A DNA stretch of 64,000 nucleotides from positions 227,550 through 291,549 of the forward strand of contig NZ_LMEP01000027.1 in the NCBI RefSeq assembly GCF_001426405.1, written 5' to 3'. The position numbers and the translations under genes were made by a program. Positions within the stretch are counted from its first letter, which is position 1. Each line of letters begins with the position of its first letter. Source of the DNA: Streptomyces sp. Root1304. GTDB taxonomy: Bacteria > Actinomycetota > Actinomycetes > Streptomycetales > Streptomycetaceae. The notes under the pieces are model-generated. The model saw nothing but the letters and a program-made list of their open reading frames with translations. It did no database searches and was not told the origin of the DNA. Positions 1-8,969 of the stretch are shown here, piece after piece.

Positions 1-3000
1 CGTGCCGGGCAGCAGGTTGCCGTACTCGTCGTAGGTGTTGACCACCGGGGTGGAGCCGTCCACGAGCGGGATCTGGGTCGCGATGTCACCGTGCAGGTTG
101 GACAGTTGCACCACGACGTCGCCGGTCGCGCTGGTGGTGGCGATCAGGCCCCCGGCCAGGTCTTCGAGGCTGCGGCTGATGGTGCCGTTGCTCGCCGAGG
201 TCCAGTCCGGGCTGTCGCCGGCGCCGCCGTAGTGGTTCGTCGAGGTGGCGGGCGTTCCCCAGGTCCCGTCCTCCGCCTGCTCCTCGGTCGCCCAGGAGGC
301 CAGGCGTCCACCGGCGTCCAGGTTCCAGGTCGTGCGCTTGGAGCCGGCGGTGATCTGACGCGCCAGGTCATTGGCGTAGTAGGCGTTCTGTGTGCCGCCG
401 GCCTGCGCGGTGGTGCGGCCGAAGGCGTCGTAGACGGTGCCGGTGGCGATCAGCCGGTCGGCACTGTCATAGGCGGAGTTGGCGGTCCTGACGGTGGGAG
501 CGCCCCCGTCGACGTCATCGATGGTGGTGGTCAGGGACGTGCGGTTGGTGTTGTCGTCGAAGGCATACGCACGGTGCGTGGTGACACCGGCCTGGGCGTC
601 GTGCACCTTCGTCATGCGGCCTGCCGCGTCGTAGGTGTACTCCTGGTAGGCACCGCCGCCCGTGTAGGTGGTGCGGGAGACGATCTGGTCGTGGATGGAC
701 GCGGTGGTGGACTCGCCCTGGATGGTCCAGCCGGACTCCCAGTGCCAGTAGCGGGAGGTCTCGCTGCCGGTGGGGTCGAGGTTGAACTCGACGTCCATGT
801 TCCAGGGCAGCACCTGCTTGTAGAGGCGGCCGTCGGAGTCGTAGGAGCCGGTGACGTCGCCGATGCCGCCCATCACCGAGTCGTGCATCCGAGTGGGAAG
901 ACCGGCCGGACTGTCGTAGTCGTAAGTGATGGTCGAGGGTGCGGAGTCGGTGACCCGCGTCCTGCGTCCACGGCTGTCGTACTCGGTCCGGGTGACGTTG
1001 CCCGCACCGTCGTCGTAGGCGATTTCCCGGCCGAGCAGGTCGGTGGTGCGGCTGATGGTGGCAGTTCCGTCGGAAACGGTCGCCACATCACCACTGGCCG
1101 AGTCATAGGTGGTGGTCTGAGCGGGCACCGCGGTGCCGACCCCGCCCGTGACCTGAGTCCGGTTCAGGCGGCCGGCCGTGTCGTAGGTGTTCGTCGTGGT
1201 GCGAGTGACGCCGTTGGCCGTCTCGGTGACCTTCGAGGGATTGCCCCAGCGGTCGTACTCGATGGACTTCACCGGCAGTTCGCTGGGGTTGGAGCCGCCC
1301 CCGGTGATCGCGCCGGCGGGGCCGGTGGAGCACTCCAGGTCGGCCCACTCCGGCCGGCCTTCGCAGGTTCCGGTGCCGGTGGCGGACCAGTAGCGCACCA
1401 CGGTCGCTCCGGCGTCGGTGCCAGTGGACTTGGGCAGTGTGGTCCTGGTGACCCGGCCCTGGGCATCGAAGCTGGTGGACTTGGTCAGCTTCAGCCCATC
1501 GGGGTCGGTCGTCACGCTGGAGGGCAGACCCTTGACCCAGTCGTAGGCGGTGGCCGTCGTGCGCGCATCCCCGTCCGTGGGGTAGCCGTCGATCGCTGCC
1601 CCCACCTTGGCGGTGGTGATCTGGTCGGTCACCGTGGCGGTGCCGTCCGTGGGCCGGCCCTCGTCGTAGCTGTTGACGGTGTGCTCACGTGCCGGGATCT
1701 GGACCCCGGCCGGAAGGTCGGGGCTGTCCGCGTCGCCGGCGAGGGCCTTGGTGAGGGTGACCAGGTGCAGCGGCCCGAACTCCTCCGACTCCCGCTTGCC
1801 GTCGGTCGAGTAGACCGAGACGGTACCCAGCTGACGGGCGCGCTCGGCGGTGGAGTCGGACAGGATGCCGAGTTCGCTCTGGGTGTTGACCTGGTACTGC
1901 GCGCTGCCCAGTGCCAGTTCGCGGTTGGTGGCGGTGAGCTCGAAGGTGGTGTTGCCGAACCGGTCGTACTGCGTGACGGTCAGGTGCCGGCCAGGCAGGC
2001 CGGTGTTCACCTCGCGCCCCGAGGCGTTGGTGTAGGTGATGCTCGCCTTGTCGTAGTCGGCCGCGGCCAGGTCTCCGCCGGTGTGGGAGGAGGGCACCTG
2101 GTCGGCGGGGAAGACCGCGGTCGCGTCCGTCGGCGCGTCCGTCTGGCCCCACGTGACGGCGTCGCCCGGCGCGACCTGGTTGGGCGCCTTGTCACCGGAC
2201 AGCGGTACGTCGTAGACGACGGAGGTGACGGCCCTGGCGCCGTCCTGCTCGTCCTTGCTGCCCGCCTTCAGGGTCGGGCGGGACGCGGCCAGCAGCATGC
2301 CGTCCCCGGCCACCGCGCTGGAACCGGCCTTGCCGTATTCGAACGTCCAGGGCAGCTCACCGGGAGGGGTGAGCGTAGTGACACGACCTGCGCCGTCATA
2401 GGCGTAGGCCGTCTTCAGCGCCGGGGAGATGCGCGGGTCCCACTGCTCCCGCAGGCGGCCCGTGCTGTCGTAGGCGTACTGGGAGACGACCGTCGCGGTG
2501 GAGGTGGTGGCGCCAGGGGCGGTGGTCCACAAGCGGATCCGGGTCACTTGTCCGGCCGTGTCGCCCAGCGTCGTGCCGGTGGCTGTGGTCGTGGTGGCGT
2601 ACTGGTACTCCAGGATCCGGCAGCCCTTGGTCGACGGAGTGCCCGCGCAGGTGGCGGCGGAGACGGCCGAGGACGGCGCGATCACGTACTTGGGCCGGGC
2701 AAGAGTCTTGCCGTCGACCGTGGTCTTCTCCGAGATCACCGTGGTCGTGGACGTGTCCGTGGGCAGGGACGTGGTGGACAGCTGCCAGGTGGTGGCGGCG
2801 GCGTCGACCTTGCTGAACACCGAGGTGGTGCCGTCGCTGTCCTTGAGGGTGAAGGAGCCGGTCAGGCTGCCGGTCAGCGTCAGGTCCTCGGCACCCGACT
2901 CCGGCTTCCAGCCTCCGCCGCTGGTGGCGGTGAAACCGGTCTCCTCGCCGTCCACGTCCACGACCGCCACCGAGGTGGCCGAGGACTTGCGCACGTAGGT

Positions 3001-5703
3001 CCAGTCGCTGTCGGCGATCTCGGCGACCGTGCCGGCCGTCCACTGCGGGCCGAAGATCGCGGCCTGCCCCTCCTGGCCGGCACCGTTCGCGGGCCGGCGG
3101 GAGGAGAAGGACCGGGTGGCCGTCAGGTCGAAGCCCGAGGCATCGGTGGCCGACAGGCCGAAGTCACCGGTCAGCGTGTTCACACTGCCCGGGCCGACGC
3201 TCTCACTCGGTGCCTCGCCCGCGTCGCGGTCCACCGTGACGGCAGTGGCCGGGGAAGCGTCCGTGGTGGATCCGTCGGTGAACACCGCGCGGACGTCCAC
3301 CGGACCGTCTTCGCTCAGGGTGTCGGTGATGTTCCAGTTCAGCGCCTCGGCATAGCCGCTCGTGACCGTCACCGGCCAGGCGGTCGGCACCGAGCCGTCG
3401 GACTTGCGGCGCACGTCCGCGACAGGGATGTCCTTCCACGTGTCCGTCTCACCGCGTCGGTACTGATAGCGCGCCCCGGTGTCGCCCGTCTTGCCCTGGC
3501 CCGTCAGCTCCGTACGACGGGCCGGACGGTCTCCGTCGCCGGGGGTGAGCAGAGCGGCGCCGGAACCCGCGTAGAAGGTGTAGGCCGTTCCCGCCGAAAC
3601 GTTGCCCGCCGCGTCCTTGGTCCGCGCGGTCAAGACATGCTTGCCCGCTCGGAAGACCGGCTTGCCGGTCACGGCGGTGCCGGTGGTGGCCACCGACTGC
3701 CAGGCGGCGCCGTCCAGGTTCCACTGGACTTCCTTCACGTCACCGGTCGGTGGAGTGAAGGTGAAGGTGCCCGTGAAGTCGCCGTTGCCGTCCGGCGTCC
3801 CAGACCACTGACCGGCCGGGAACGCGCTGGAGGACACGGCCGTCGTCGCTGGAGCCGTGGTGTCGACGGTGAGTGCGCGGAAGGCCGACCAGGCGCTGTT
3901 GACGCTGCCGTCCCCGGAACGCACTCGCCACTTGTACGCGCCGGTCGGCAGCGCCGTGGGCGTCCAGGTGGCCGTCGCCCCCGAGGCGACGGAGGCGCTG
4001 GAGCCGGAGCGCAGTGCGGCCGTTCCGTTGGAGGCCCAGACCTCGTAGTCGAGCGTGACCTGCGAACCGTCGCCGTCGAGTGCCTTGGCCGACAGCGTCG
4101 GCGTGGTGTCGTTGGTGGCGCCCTTGTCGGCCGGGGATATCAGCGTCGGAACCCCGGGGATCGAGTTGTAGGTGACCGACATGTAGGGCGTGTTTGAGGC
4201 GGCGTTGCCCGAGTTGAAACGCTTCCACCCGTAGGGGTCGGTCTCATCGGTGGCCCGGATGCCCAGCGCATTGGTGGCGTTGCCGTTCGCCGCCCACGAC
4301 TTGGCCAGGGAGGTGACGTCCGCGTTCACCCAGCCGTCGTTGCAGGAGCTGGAGAAACCCTTGGTCTGCGTACTGGTGGCGTATTTGGTGCCCCAACTCG
4401 GTTGCGCCGTCCACCGGGAGGACGTGTTCGCGATCCCGGTGGACCAGACCTCCCAGCTCTTGGCCGTGCACGACCAGGAGTGGTAGTTGAAGAGGTTCAG
4501 CTTCGCCGCTGTGACCTGCTTGCCCGTGATGTTCTTCATCGGGAACGACAGGAACGAACGGGCGACCTGGGACGACCCGTTGTTGCCGATCTTCAGGTCC
4601 GTCGAGGCGGACTGGTCGGTGGTGTAGCCCTCTTGGACGAAGGTGTCGAAGCTGGCACCGACGTTGATCGCCGGGTCGACGGTGACCGGGAACTGCGTGC
4701 CCTCGGCCGCGAGGAACTCCGCGTCCGGGGTCAGCGTGATGGTGACGGTGTCCCCGACCTGGGCGACCTTCACGCCGACCTTCGCCCGATGCGTGTGCTC
4801 TCCCGACTTCTTGTCGACGCGAGCGTCCCACATCATCGGCGAAGGGAGGACTCCGGTGGCCTTGCCCTTGTCGTCGGTGAAGGTGATCGATCCGTCCGCC
4901 TGGGCCTTTGCCCGCAGCCCCTTGGCGGTCAGGCTGTAGGCCACCTCGCCGTTGGCACCGACGGCAGAGCGGTCCTTCAGCTCGAGGAACTGCTCGTATC
5001 CGGTCCTGGTGGACTCGATGAGCAAGTCGGTGGCGGGCAGCGCGTTCCTGTACCGCGCGACCGTGTCACCGGCACCCTCGATCGTGGGCTCCGGCAACGC
5101 TCCGTACCAGCCGAGCCGCAGCTGTCGACCCGTACCGTCCTCCATGGTGACCAACGGCACCGCAGCCGAGGCACTCTTCTCGCCGGCCGCCCTCAGGCCC
5201 TTCGGGGCAGCGTGCCTCCCTGTGAGGGTCAGCCCGTGGGGGTGCCCCTTGGCCGTGATGGATCCGTCACCGGCCTTCTCCAGCGACGGATCGACACCGT
5301 GCCACGTGCCGTCGTCACCCTTGAAACGGATCGGGCCGGCGTACGCCTCCTCCGTCACCGTCCCCTCAGGGTCGACGTAGAGGGTCGACGTCTCCGTACG
5401 CGCGTCGGTGACCTCGATCCGACGTTTCTGGATCCTGGCCTTGAGCCGTGCCGCCGCTTCCGAAGCGGCAGTCGCGGGGCCCAGATCCTTGGTCTCCTTG
5501 CTGGATGCCGTGACGCTCTGCGCCTTGTCGGGTAAAGCGGCGGCCTGACCCGTGGCCTCGATGACCACAGCGGCCTCGACGGCCATCAGCAACGTCAGGG
5601 CCGCGGCCACCGGGCGCAGACGACGCACGGATGGCACCGGTAGATAGGGCTGTTCAGAACCGGCGGATCCGTGCCGCTTGGTTCTGCGGAAGAGAGATGA
5701 CAC
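1..5703 (-). CDS. DNRLRE / RHS YD-repeat secreted protein (3' end beyond window)
   Basis: The reading frame is open from a GTG at 5703 to the left edge, at least 1901 residues, so the C-terminus (where RHS proteins carry a variable toxin or effector domain) is not visible. A GAGGA ribosome site lies about 7 nt upstream. The N-terminus is basic followed by a hydrophobic stretch near residues 35-50, consistent with export. A DNRLRE-like beta domain occupies roughly residues 350-515, then Fn3/Ig-like repeats to about 690, then RHS/YD repeats (for example YDSTGRL, YDAAGRM, YDSADRL, YDEYGN) to the visible end. The family forms large beta-cocoon shells, usually for secreted polymorphic toxins or wall-associated proteins. 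Codon 57 is TTA (5533-5535), rare in Streptomyces and a hint of bldA dependence. The family call is secure; toxin status cannot be judged without the C-terminus. Confidence 0.9.
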   Translation of the reverse strand, partial: MSSLFRRTKRHGSAGSEQPYLPVPSVRRLRPVAAALTLLMAVEAAVVIEATGQAAALPDKAQSVTASSKETKDLGPATAASEAAARLKARIQKRRIEVTDARTETSTLYVDPEGTVTEEAYAGPIRFKGDDGTWHGVDPSLEKAGDGSITAKGHPHGLTLTGRHAAPKGLRAAGEKSASAAVPLVTMEDGTGRQLRLGWYGALPEPTIEGAGDTVARYRNALPATDLLIESTRTGYEQFLELKDRSAVGANGEVAYSLTAKGLRAKAQADGSITFTDDKGKATGVLPSPMMWDARVDKKSGEHTHRAKVGVKVAQVGDTVTITLTPDAEFLAAEGTQFPVTVDPAINVGASFDTFVQEGYTTDQSASTDLKIGNNGSSQVARSFLSFPMKNITGKQVTAAKLNLFNYHSWSCTAKSWEVWSTGIANTSSRWTAQPSWGTKYATSTQTKGFSSSCNDGWVNADVTSLAKSWAANGNATNALGIRATDETDPYGWKRFNSGNAASNTPYMSVTYNSIPGVPTLISPADKGATNDTTPTLSAKALDGDGSQVTLDYEVWASNGTAALRSGSSASVASGATATWTPTALPTGAYKWRVRSGDGSVNSAWSAFRALTVDTTAPATTAVSSSAFPAGQWSGTPDGNGDFTGTFTFTPPTGDVKEVQWNLDGAAWQSVATTGTAVTGKPVFRAGKHVLTARTKDAAGNVSAGTAYTFYAGSGAALLTPGDGDRPARRTELTGQGKTGDTGARYQYRRGETDTWKDIPVADVRRKSDGSVPTAWPVTVTSGYAEALNWNITDTLSEDGPVDVRAVFTDGSTTDASPATAVTVDRDAGEAPSESVGPGSVNTLTGDFGLSATDASGFDLTATRSFSSRRPANGAGQEGQAAIFGPQWTAGTVAEIADSDWTYVRKSSATSVAVVDVDGEETGFTATSGGGWKPESGAEDLTLTGSLTGSFTLKDSDGTTSVFSKVDAAATTWQLSTTSLPTDTSTTTVISEKTTVDGKTLARPKYVIAPSSAVSAATCAGTPSTKGCRILEYQYATTTTATGTTLGDTAGQVTRIRLWTTAPGATTSTATVVSQYAYDSTGRLREQWDPRISPALKTAYAYDGAGRVTTLTPPGELPWTFEYGKAGSSAVAGDGMLLAASRPTLKAGSKDEQDGARAVTSVVYDVPLSGDKAPNQVAPGDAVTWGQTDAPTDATAVFPADQVPSSHTGGDLAAADYDKASITYTNASGREVNTGLPGRHLTVTQYDRFGNTTFELTATNRELALGSAQYQVNTQSELGILSDSTAERARQLGTVSVYSTDGKRESEEFGPLHLVTLTKALAGDADSPDLPAGVQIPAREHTVNSYDEGRPTDGTATVTDQITTAKVGAAIDGYPTDGDARTTATAYDWVKGLPSSVTTDPDGLKLTKSTSFDAQGRVTRTTLPKSTGTDAGATVVRYWSATGTGTCEGRPEWADLECSTGPAGAITGGGSNPSELPVKSIEYDRWGNPSKVTETANGVTRTTTNTYDTAGRLNRTQVTGGVGTAVPAQTTTYDSASGDVATVSDGTATISRTTDLLGREIAYDDGAGNVTRTEYDSRGRRTRVTDSAPSTITYDYDSPAGLPTRMHDSVMGGIGDVTGSYDSDGRLYKQVLPWNMDVEFNLDPTGSETSRYWHWESGWTIQGESTTASIHDQIVSRTTYTGGGAYQEYTYDAAGRMTKVHDAQAGVTTHRAYAFDDNTNRTSLTTTIDDVDGGAPTVRTANSAYDSADRLIATGTVYDAFGRTTAQAGGTQNAYYANDLARQITAGSKRTTWNLDAGGRLASWATEEQAEDGTWGTPATSTNHYGGAGDSPDWTSASNGTISRSLEDLAGGLIATTSATGDVVVQLSNLHGDIATQIPLVDGSTPVVNTYDEYGNLLPGT

Positions 5704-5949
5704 GCGAATTCCTCACTGCCGCAGTCATGCGCTGCGACAGCACGGCATCTTCACATGCCACATACAGCCTGTCATGCCCCCATCACGGCAGCGCAGACCG
5801 CTCAATCCCCGTTCAAGGCAGGCCGTTTGTGCCTCAGAATTCCCGCTTGCGCCATTATGATCTTCGCTTGCCCATGAGGCTACGATCGATCATTTGACCC
5901 AAAGTAGGGATCAATCATCCTTCCATCCTTGGGTAAGACTTTGCAAAGC
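5704..5949. other. AT-richer intergenic region upstream of the RHS gene
   Basis: About 250 bases between the RHS start and the small ORF at 5950-6108. It is clearly richer in A and T than its surroundings and short frames here have no Streptomyces-like codon bias, so it most likely holds the RHS promoter. I could not assign a convincing -35/-10 pair. Confidence 0.4.
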
Positions 5950-6108
5950 TCAGCGGCCTCCCTCGACGATCGGGACCTCTTTCATTTCTGCACCGAGTTC
6001 CACTCCGACGACGGCATTCTCGGAGACGCGCGCGAGATGCATTTCGAGTAGTGCGACCAGTGGGGCCATGAGGCATTCCGCCAAGACCCCGCCGACCGTG
6101 ACGTTCAA
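5950..6108 (-). CDS. hypothetical 52-residue ORF upstream of the RHS gene
   Basis: A TTG-started frame of 52 codons on the same strand as the RHS gene, ending about 250 nt before it. The translation is valine- and acidic-rich and ends ...ELGAEMKEVPIVEGGR, which looks more protein-like than the other frames here. An AAGGTG sits 4 nt before the TTG, a little close for a ribosome site, and a stop lies just upstream in frame. I recognise no family. It could be a small co-transcribed partner of the RHS protein, the remnant of a longer gene (another frame just upstream also reads plausibly to a stop near 6118), or chance. Confidence 0.25.
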   Translation of the reverse strand: MNVTVGGVLAECLMAPLVALLEMHLARVSENAVVGVELGAEMKEVPIVEGGR

Positions 6109-6243
6109 TAATCACCTTCAGTACATCTCCGCTTCACGGTCCTGATTCAGCACGGCTGCCAGGCCGTCGCGTTCATGCGGTGAGTCATCCTTAGGCGAGT
6201 TCGCGGAATGCGGCCGTCTGAGCCCGCCTCCGTTGCCGCCCCG

Positions 6244-6280
6244 CCGGGTCCCCGTCCTCCCCCGTAGGACAGGGACCCGG
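6244..6280 (-). terminator. hairpin terminator downstream of the ricin-lectin gene
   Basis: Two 15-base arms (6244-6258 and 6266-6280) pair with a single mismatch around a 7-base loop, starting 16 nt past the stop codon of the lectin gene. No clear U-tract follows, which is common for Streptomyces terminators. Confidence 0.6.
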
Positions 6281-6296
6281 CCGGGTGGGGTTCGCG

Positions 6297-6836
6297 TCAG
6301 CGCCAGGTCTGGTTCCGGTTGTAGTAGCACTGGATCGTGCGCAGCCCGTACTCGCTGTCGTCCAGGCACTCGCCCGTGGCCTGGCTCTCGAAGGTGACCC
6401 GGTCGCCGTTCTTGTGGGCGAACCAGCTCTGCTCCCGCGAGGAGTTGCAGGCTCGGGTCGCGAGCGTGTAGCCGTCGTCGTAGAGGCACTCGTTGGTCGC
6501 GAGGTTCCGGAGCTGGCGGGTGCCGTCGCCCCAGACGTGCACGTTCCACTTCTGGTAGACGCCACCGTTGCAGCCGTAGCCGCGCAGGCCGAACTGCTGG
6601 CTGTCGTCCAGGCACGATCCGGTGGCCATGTTCCCGAACGTCTGGACCACGTCCGTCGCGCCCAGGACACCGGCGGCGGCGCCTGTCGTACGCAGGGCAC
6701 CTGCCGTGGCGGCCGTCCCGGCGGGTGCGGCCGGCCGGGTCACCGGCTGCGCCGACACCGTCGTGGTGCCCACCGCCAGGAATCCGGCCGCGGCCACCAG
6801 CGCGAGGGTCCCCCTGTGGAAGGAATGCGAACGCAT
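6297..6836 (-). CDS. secreted ricin-type beta-trefoil lectin protein
   Basis: A 179-residue protein with a signal peptide (MRSHSFHRG, then a hydrophobic core ending near SAQP) and a C-terminal ricin B-like beta-trefoil. The hallmarks repeat about every 40-45 residues: GSCLDD, NECLYDD and GECLDD with QxW-like sites (QKWNV, QSWF, QTWR). Such domains bind galactose- or xylose-type glycans outside the cell. There is no catalytic domain, so it is a stand-alone lectin. The start at 6836 was chosen over the 18-codon longer frame because AGGAGAAGAG directly precedes it and the signal peptide begins there. It is monocistronic, with its own terminator. Fold and secretion are confident; the ligand is unknown. 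Confidence 0.85.
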   Translation of the reverse strand: MRSHSFHRGTLALVAAAGFLAVGTTTVSAQPVTRPAAPAGTAATAGALRTTGAAAGVLGATDVVQTFGNMATGSCLDDSQQFGLRGYGCNGGVYQKWNVHVWGDGTRQLRNLATNECLYDDGYTLATRACNSSREQSWFAHKNGDRVTFESQATGECLDDSEYGLRTIQCYYNRNQTWR

Positions 6837-7043
6837 CTCTCTTCTCCTCTCGTCCTGCCACCGCGAGCGACTCCCGCGGTCCTTCGTCAACCGGGCTCTG
6901 CAGCACGCCGGTCGACTCGTGGCGCGGCCGGTTGACGTGGACTCACCGTAGGTTCGGGATCCGTGGCGGGGCCAAGCATTCGAGCCCCGTCGAAACCATC
7001 GGCACCCGTGGCGGTGGATTCCGGCGAGGAACCCGTTCGTTCG

Positions 7044-8045
7044 TCAGAGGAGGCGCGAGCCCGGTTCCAGCAGGGCCATGCCCATCGGCGTCACGGTGTG
7101 GAGGACCGCCTTGCCTTCCCGTCTCGTGGCCACCAGGCCGGCGTTGCGGAGCACCGCGGTGTGGTGGCTCACCGTCGCCGGGGAGATGTTGAGCCGGCGT
7201 GCCAGGTCCGTGGTGCTGCGACCGGCCGTCGCCGCCTCCAGGATCGCGGCGCGGGTGCGTCCGAGCAGATCCTCGAGGCCTCGGCTGTCGGTCGCGCCGC
7301 CGCCGTCCCACAGTGCGCCGCCCACCAGGGCCTCCGTGACGGTCGGGACGGCCAGCACGGCGGCCTCGTCCGGATCCAGCGCGGGCAGCAGCAGTTCGGC
7401 CTGCGGGGTGGAGAACATCGTGGGGGCGATGACGAGTCCGCGTCCGTTCAGATGGACGTCCGCCTCGTACGGATGCTCCAGTTCGAGGACCGGCGGCCGC
7501 CAGTGCAGCAACGGGCCGCACAGGGTCTTCAGCAGGTGCTCCACTCCGCCCTCGGCCAGCGCGTTCGCCCACGCGGCGCGGACGTCGGCCAGGTGCGCGC
7601 GCACCCCGCCCCAGTACGGAGCCACGGTCACGCTGTGGCAGGCCCGCAGCGCCTCGGTGACCTGGAGCCATGTCGCACGGTCGCCGTCCACCAGGCCGCG
7701 GGCCCAGGAGCGGTCCGCCGGACGGAAGCGGATGTTCTCGAACTCGGCGCGGAGCAGGGCGCGGGGAGCGCCGAGCAGCCGGTCCACCGCCTCCTCGACG
7801 CACACCGAGTCGCCCGCCAGGCTCCTCATGTCGACCCCGGGTCCCAGCGGCGGCAGCAGCGCGAGGAGGGGCCGCGCCCGTTCGTCCAGGCGCCCCCGGA
7901 CCGACACCTGCCAGCGCCTGAAGGCGAGCCCGGCGTCAGGGGTCCGCAACAGCCGCACGGTGTCGAGCGTCTCGGCCGCCGCGCCGATCGTCCCGGCCAC
8001 GCGGATCCGCATGAGGTCCTGGCCCGTGAAGTGGATCCGTTTCAC
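7044..8045 (-). CDS. ArsR-type winged-helix regulator (DUF5937 N-terminus)
   Basis: A 333-residue protein. The N-terminal two thirds matches the DUF5937 region often joined to ArsR-like repressors, beginning with the typical IHFTGQDLMRIRVA. Residues about 265-325 form a winged helix (TTDLARRLNISPATVSHHTAVLRNAG is split here: recognition segment SPATVSHHTAVLRNAG). No cysteine-rich metal site is visible, so it probably senses something other than metal. The start at 8045 is a GTG chosen because conserved sequence begins there; the longer frame from 8168 overlaps the operator region. It is divergent from the DUF4267 gene at 8326, with inverted repeats between them at 8178-8241, so it likely represses itself and that gene. 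Regulator class confident; ligand unknown. Confidence 0.85.
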   Translation of the reverse strand: MKRIHFTGQDLMRIRVAGTIGAAAETLDTVRLLRTPDAGLAFRRWQVSVRGRLDERARPLLALLPPLGPGVDMRSLAGDSVCVEEAVDRLLGAPRALLRAEFENIRFRPADRSWARGLVDGDRATWLQVTEALRACHSVTVAPYWGGVRAHLADVRAAWANALAEGGVEHLLKTLCGPLLHWRPPVLELEHPYEADVHLNGRGLVIAPTMFSTPQAELLLPALDPDEAAVLAVPTVTEALVGGALWDGGGATDSRGLEDLLGRTRAAILEAATAGRSTTDLARRLNISPATVSHHTAVLRNAGLVATRREGKAVLHTVTPMGMALLEPGSRLL

Positions 8046-8177
8046 CGAACATTCCGTCCCCGCGTTCCCGTTCGCACACATCAGTCTCGGACAGGGGCCG
8101 GTGGCCCCACAACGGCCGATCAGGCCAGGCGCCGCCCGTTCGCGCTCCTTGCGTTCCTGTACCGACACATCTCGATG

Positions 8178-8241
8178 CTAGCGCCGCTAGACAATCAAGC
8201 GGCAGCAGCACTAGCGTTGCCTCAACAGCTAGCGGCACTAG
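8178..8241. promoter_or_regulatory. operator region: paired CTAGCG inverted repeats
   Basis: The perfect palindrome CTAGCGCCGCTAG (8178-8190) and a second, imperfect copy CTAGCGGCACTAG (8229-8241) lie 51 bases apart centre to centre, with a further half site CTAGCG at 8211-8216. They lie between divergent regulator and DUF4267 starts. By position they are the likely binding sites for the ArsR-type regulator. Confidence 0.7.
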
Positions 8242-8244
8242 ATT
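8217..8244 (+). promoter_or_regulatory. candidate promoter for the DUF4267 gene
   Basis: TTGCCT (8217-8222), a 16-base spacer and TAGATT (8239-8244). The second inverted repeat (8229-8241) lies between and into these boxes, an arrangement expected for repression by blocking RNA polymerase. Confidence 0.5.
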
Positions 8245-8325
8245 CAGCCCCGGCGGGTTCCCACTTCCGCGCCGACGCCTGCACCGCCTCCAGCACGAAC
8301 CCCGAACCCCGAAGGAAGAAGCACC

Positions 8326-8754
8326 ATGTCGCTCAAGAACGTCAACACCGTCCTGGCCACCGTCGGCACCCTGTTCGTCCTCTACCTCGGACTGACCTTC
8401 ATCCTGGCCCCCGAGACGGCCACTCCGGGCGTCGGCCTGCCCACCTGGCCCGCGGGGGACGGCGGCGGCTTCCTCGTCATGAAGGGGATCCGCGAGTTCT
8501 CGATGGGACTGGTCCTCGCCGTCCTGCTGGCGACGGGCCACCGCCGCGCCCTGGGCTGGGTCCTGCTGATGGAGGCCGTCGCCCCCTTCGGCGACATGAT
8601 CAACGTCCTGACCCATCACGGCTCCCCCGCCGCCGCGTTCGGCATCCACGGTCTGACCTCGGCCGTGATCGCGGTCACCGGCCTGCTGGTCCTCCGCGAG
8701 ACCGGCAAGGCCCACCGGGCCCCCGCTCCGACGTCCGCCGTGCGGTCCGCCTGA
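8326..8754 (+). CDS. DUF4267 small membrane protein
   Basis: A 142-residue protein with four predicted membrane segments (near residues 8-25, 55-72, 75-95 and 105-122), matching the DUF4267 family of unknown function. The ATG at 8326 follows GAAGGAAGAAGC. It is divergent from the ArsR-type regulator and its promoter carries the inverted repeats, so it is probably the main target of that regulator. Similar small DoxX-like or DUF4267 proteins are often induced by quinones or electrophiles under such repressors, but nothing here proves that. Confidence 0.8.
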   Translation: MSLKNVNTVLATVGTLFVLYLGLTFILAPETATPGVGLPTWPAGDGGGFLVMKGIREFSMGLVLAVLLATGHRRALGWVLLMEAVAPFGDMINVLTHHGSPAAAFGIHGLTSAVIAVTGLLVLRETGKAHRAPAPTSAVRSA

Positions 8755-8769
8755 CACCCGCACACCCCG

Positions 8770-8805
8770 AAGGGGTGGCCCGGCCATACGGCCGGACCAC
8801 CCCTT
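8770..8805 (+). terminator. intrinsic terminator after the DUF4267 gene
   Basis: A 16-bp stem with one mismatch and a 4-base loop (ATAC at 8786-8789), running into TTTT at 8804-8807, 15 nt after the stop codon. Confidence 0.8.
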
Positions 8806-8969
8806 TTGTCTGTTCCGGTCGGGAAGTCGGGAAATTTTCCCTGCACTTGGGGCATCGAATTCGGCCAGAGGGCTTCCAGAACAATGCGACATGTGAAATT
8901 TTACAGGTCGCTCGTCCACTGCCTGTGTGTCCCAGCACATGGCCACAGCGGCCTCGGAGGCCCCCACAG

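Noticed and set aside
91..4197. A 1368-codon open frame on the plus strand opposite the RHS gene
   Set aside because: It has no ribosome site, and its composition (very Gly/Val/Arg-rich, no domain) is that of the complement of a GC-rich gene. The minus frame shows DNRLRE and YD repeats.
7044..8168. Longer start for the ArsR-type regulator
   Set aside because: The first 41 codons do not resemble the family and the conserved N-terminus begins at the GTG at 8045.
6963..8969. Upstream extension of the collagenase frame
   Set aside because: It overlaps the ArsR-type and DUF4267 genes and lacks a signal peptide; the ATG at 8970 has both a ribosome site and a signal peptide.
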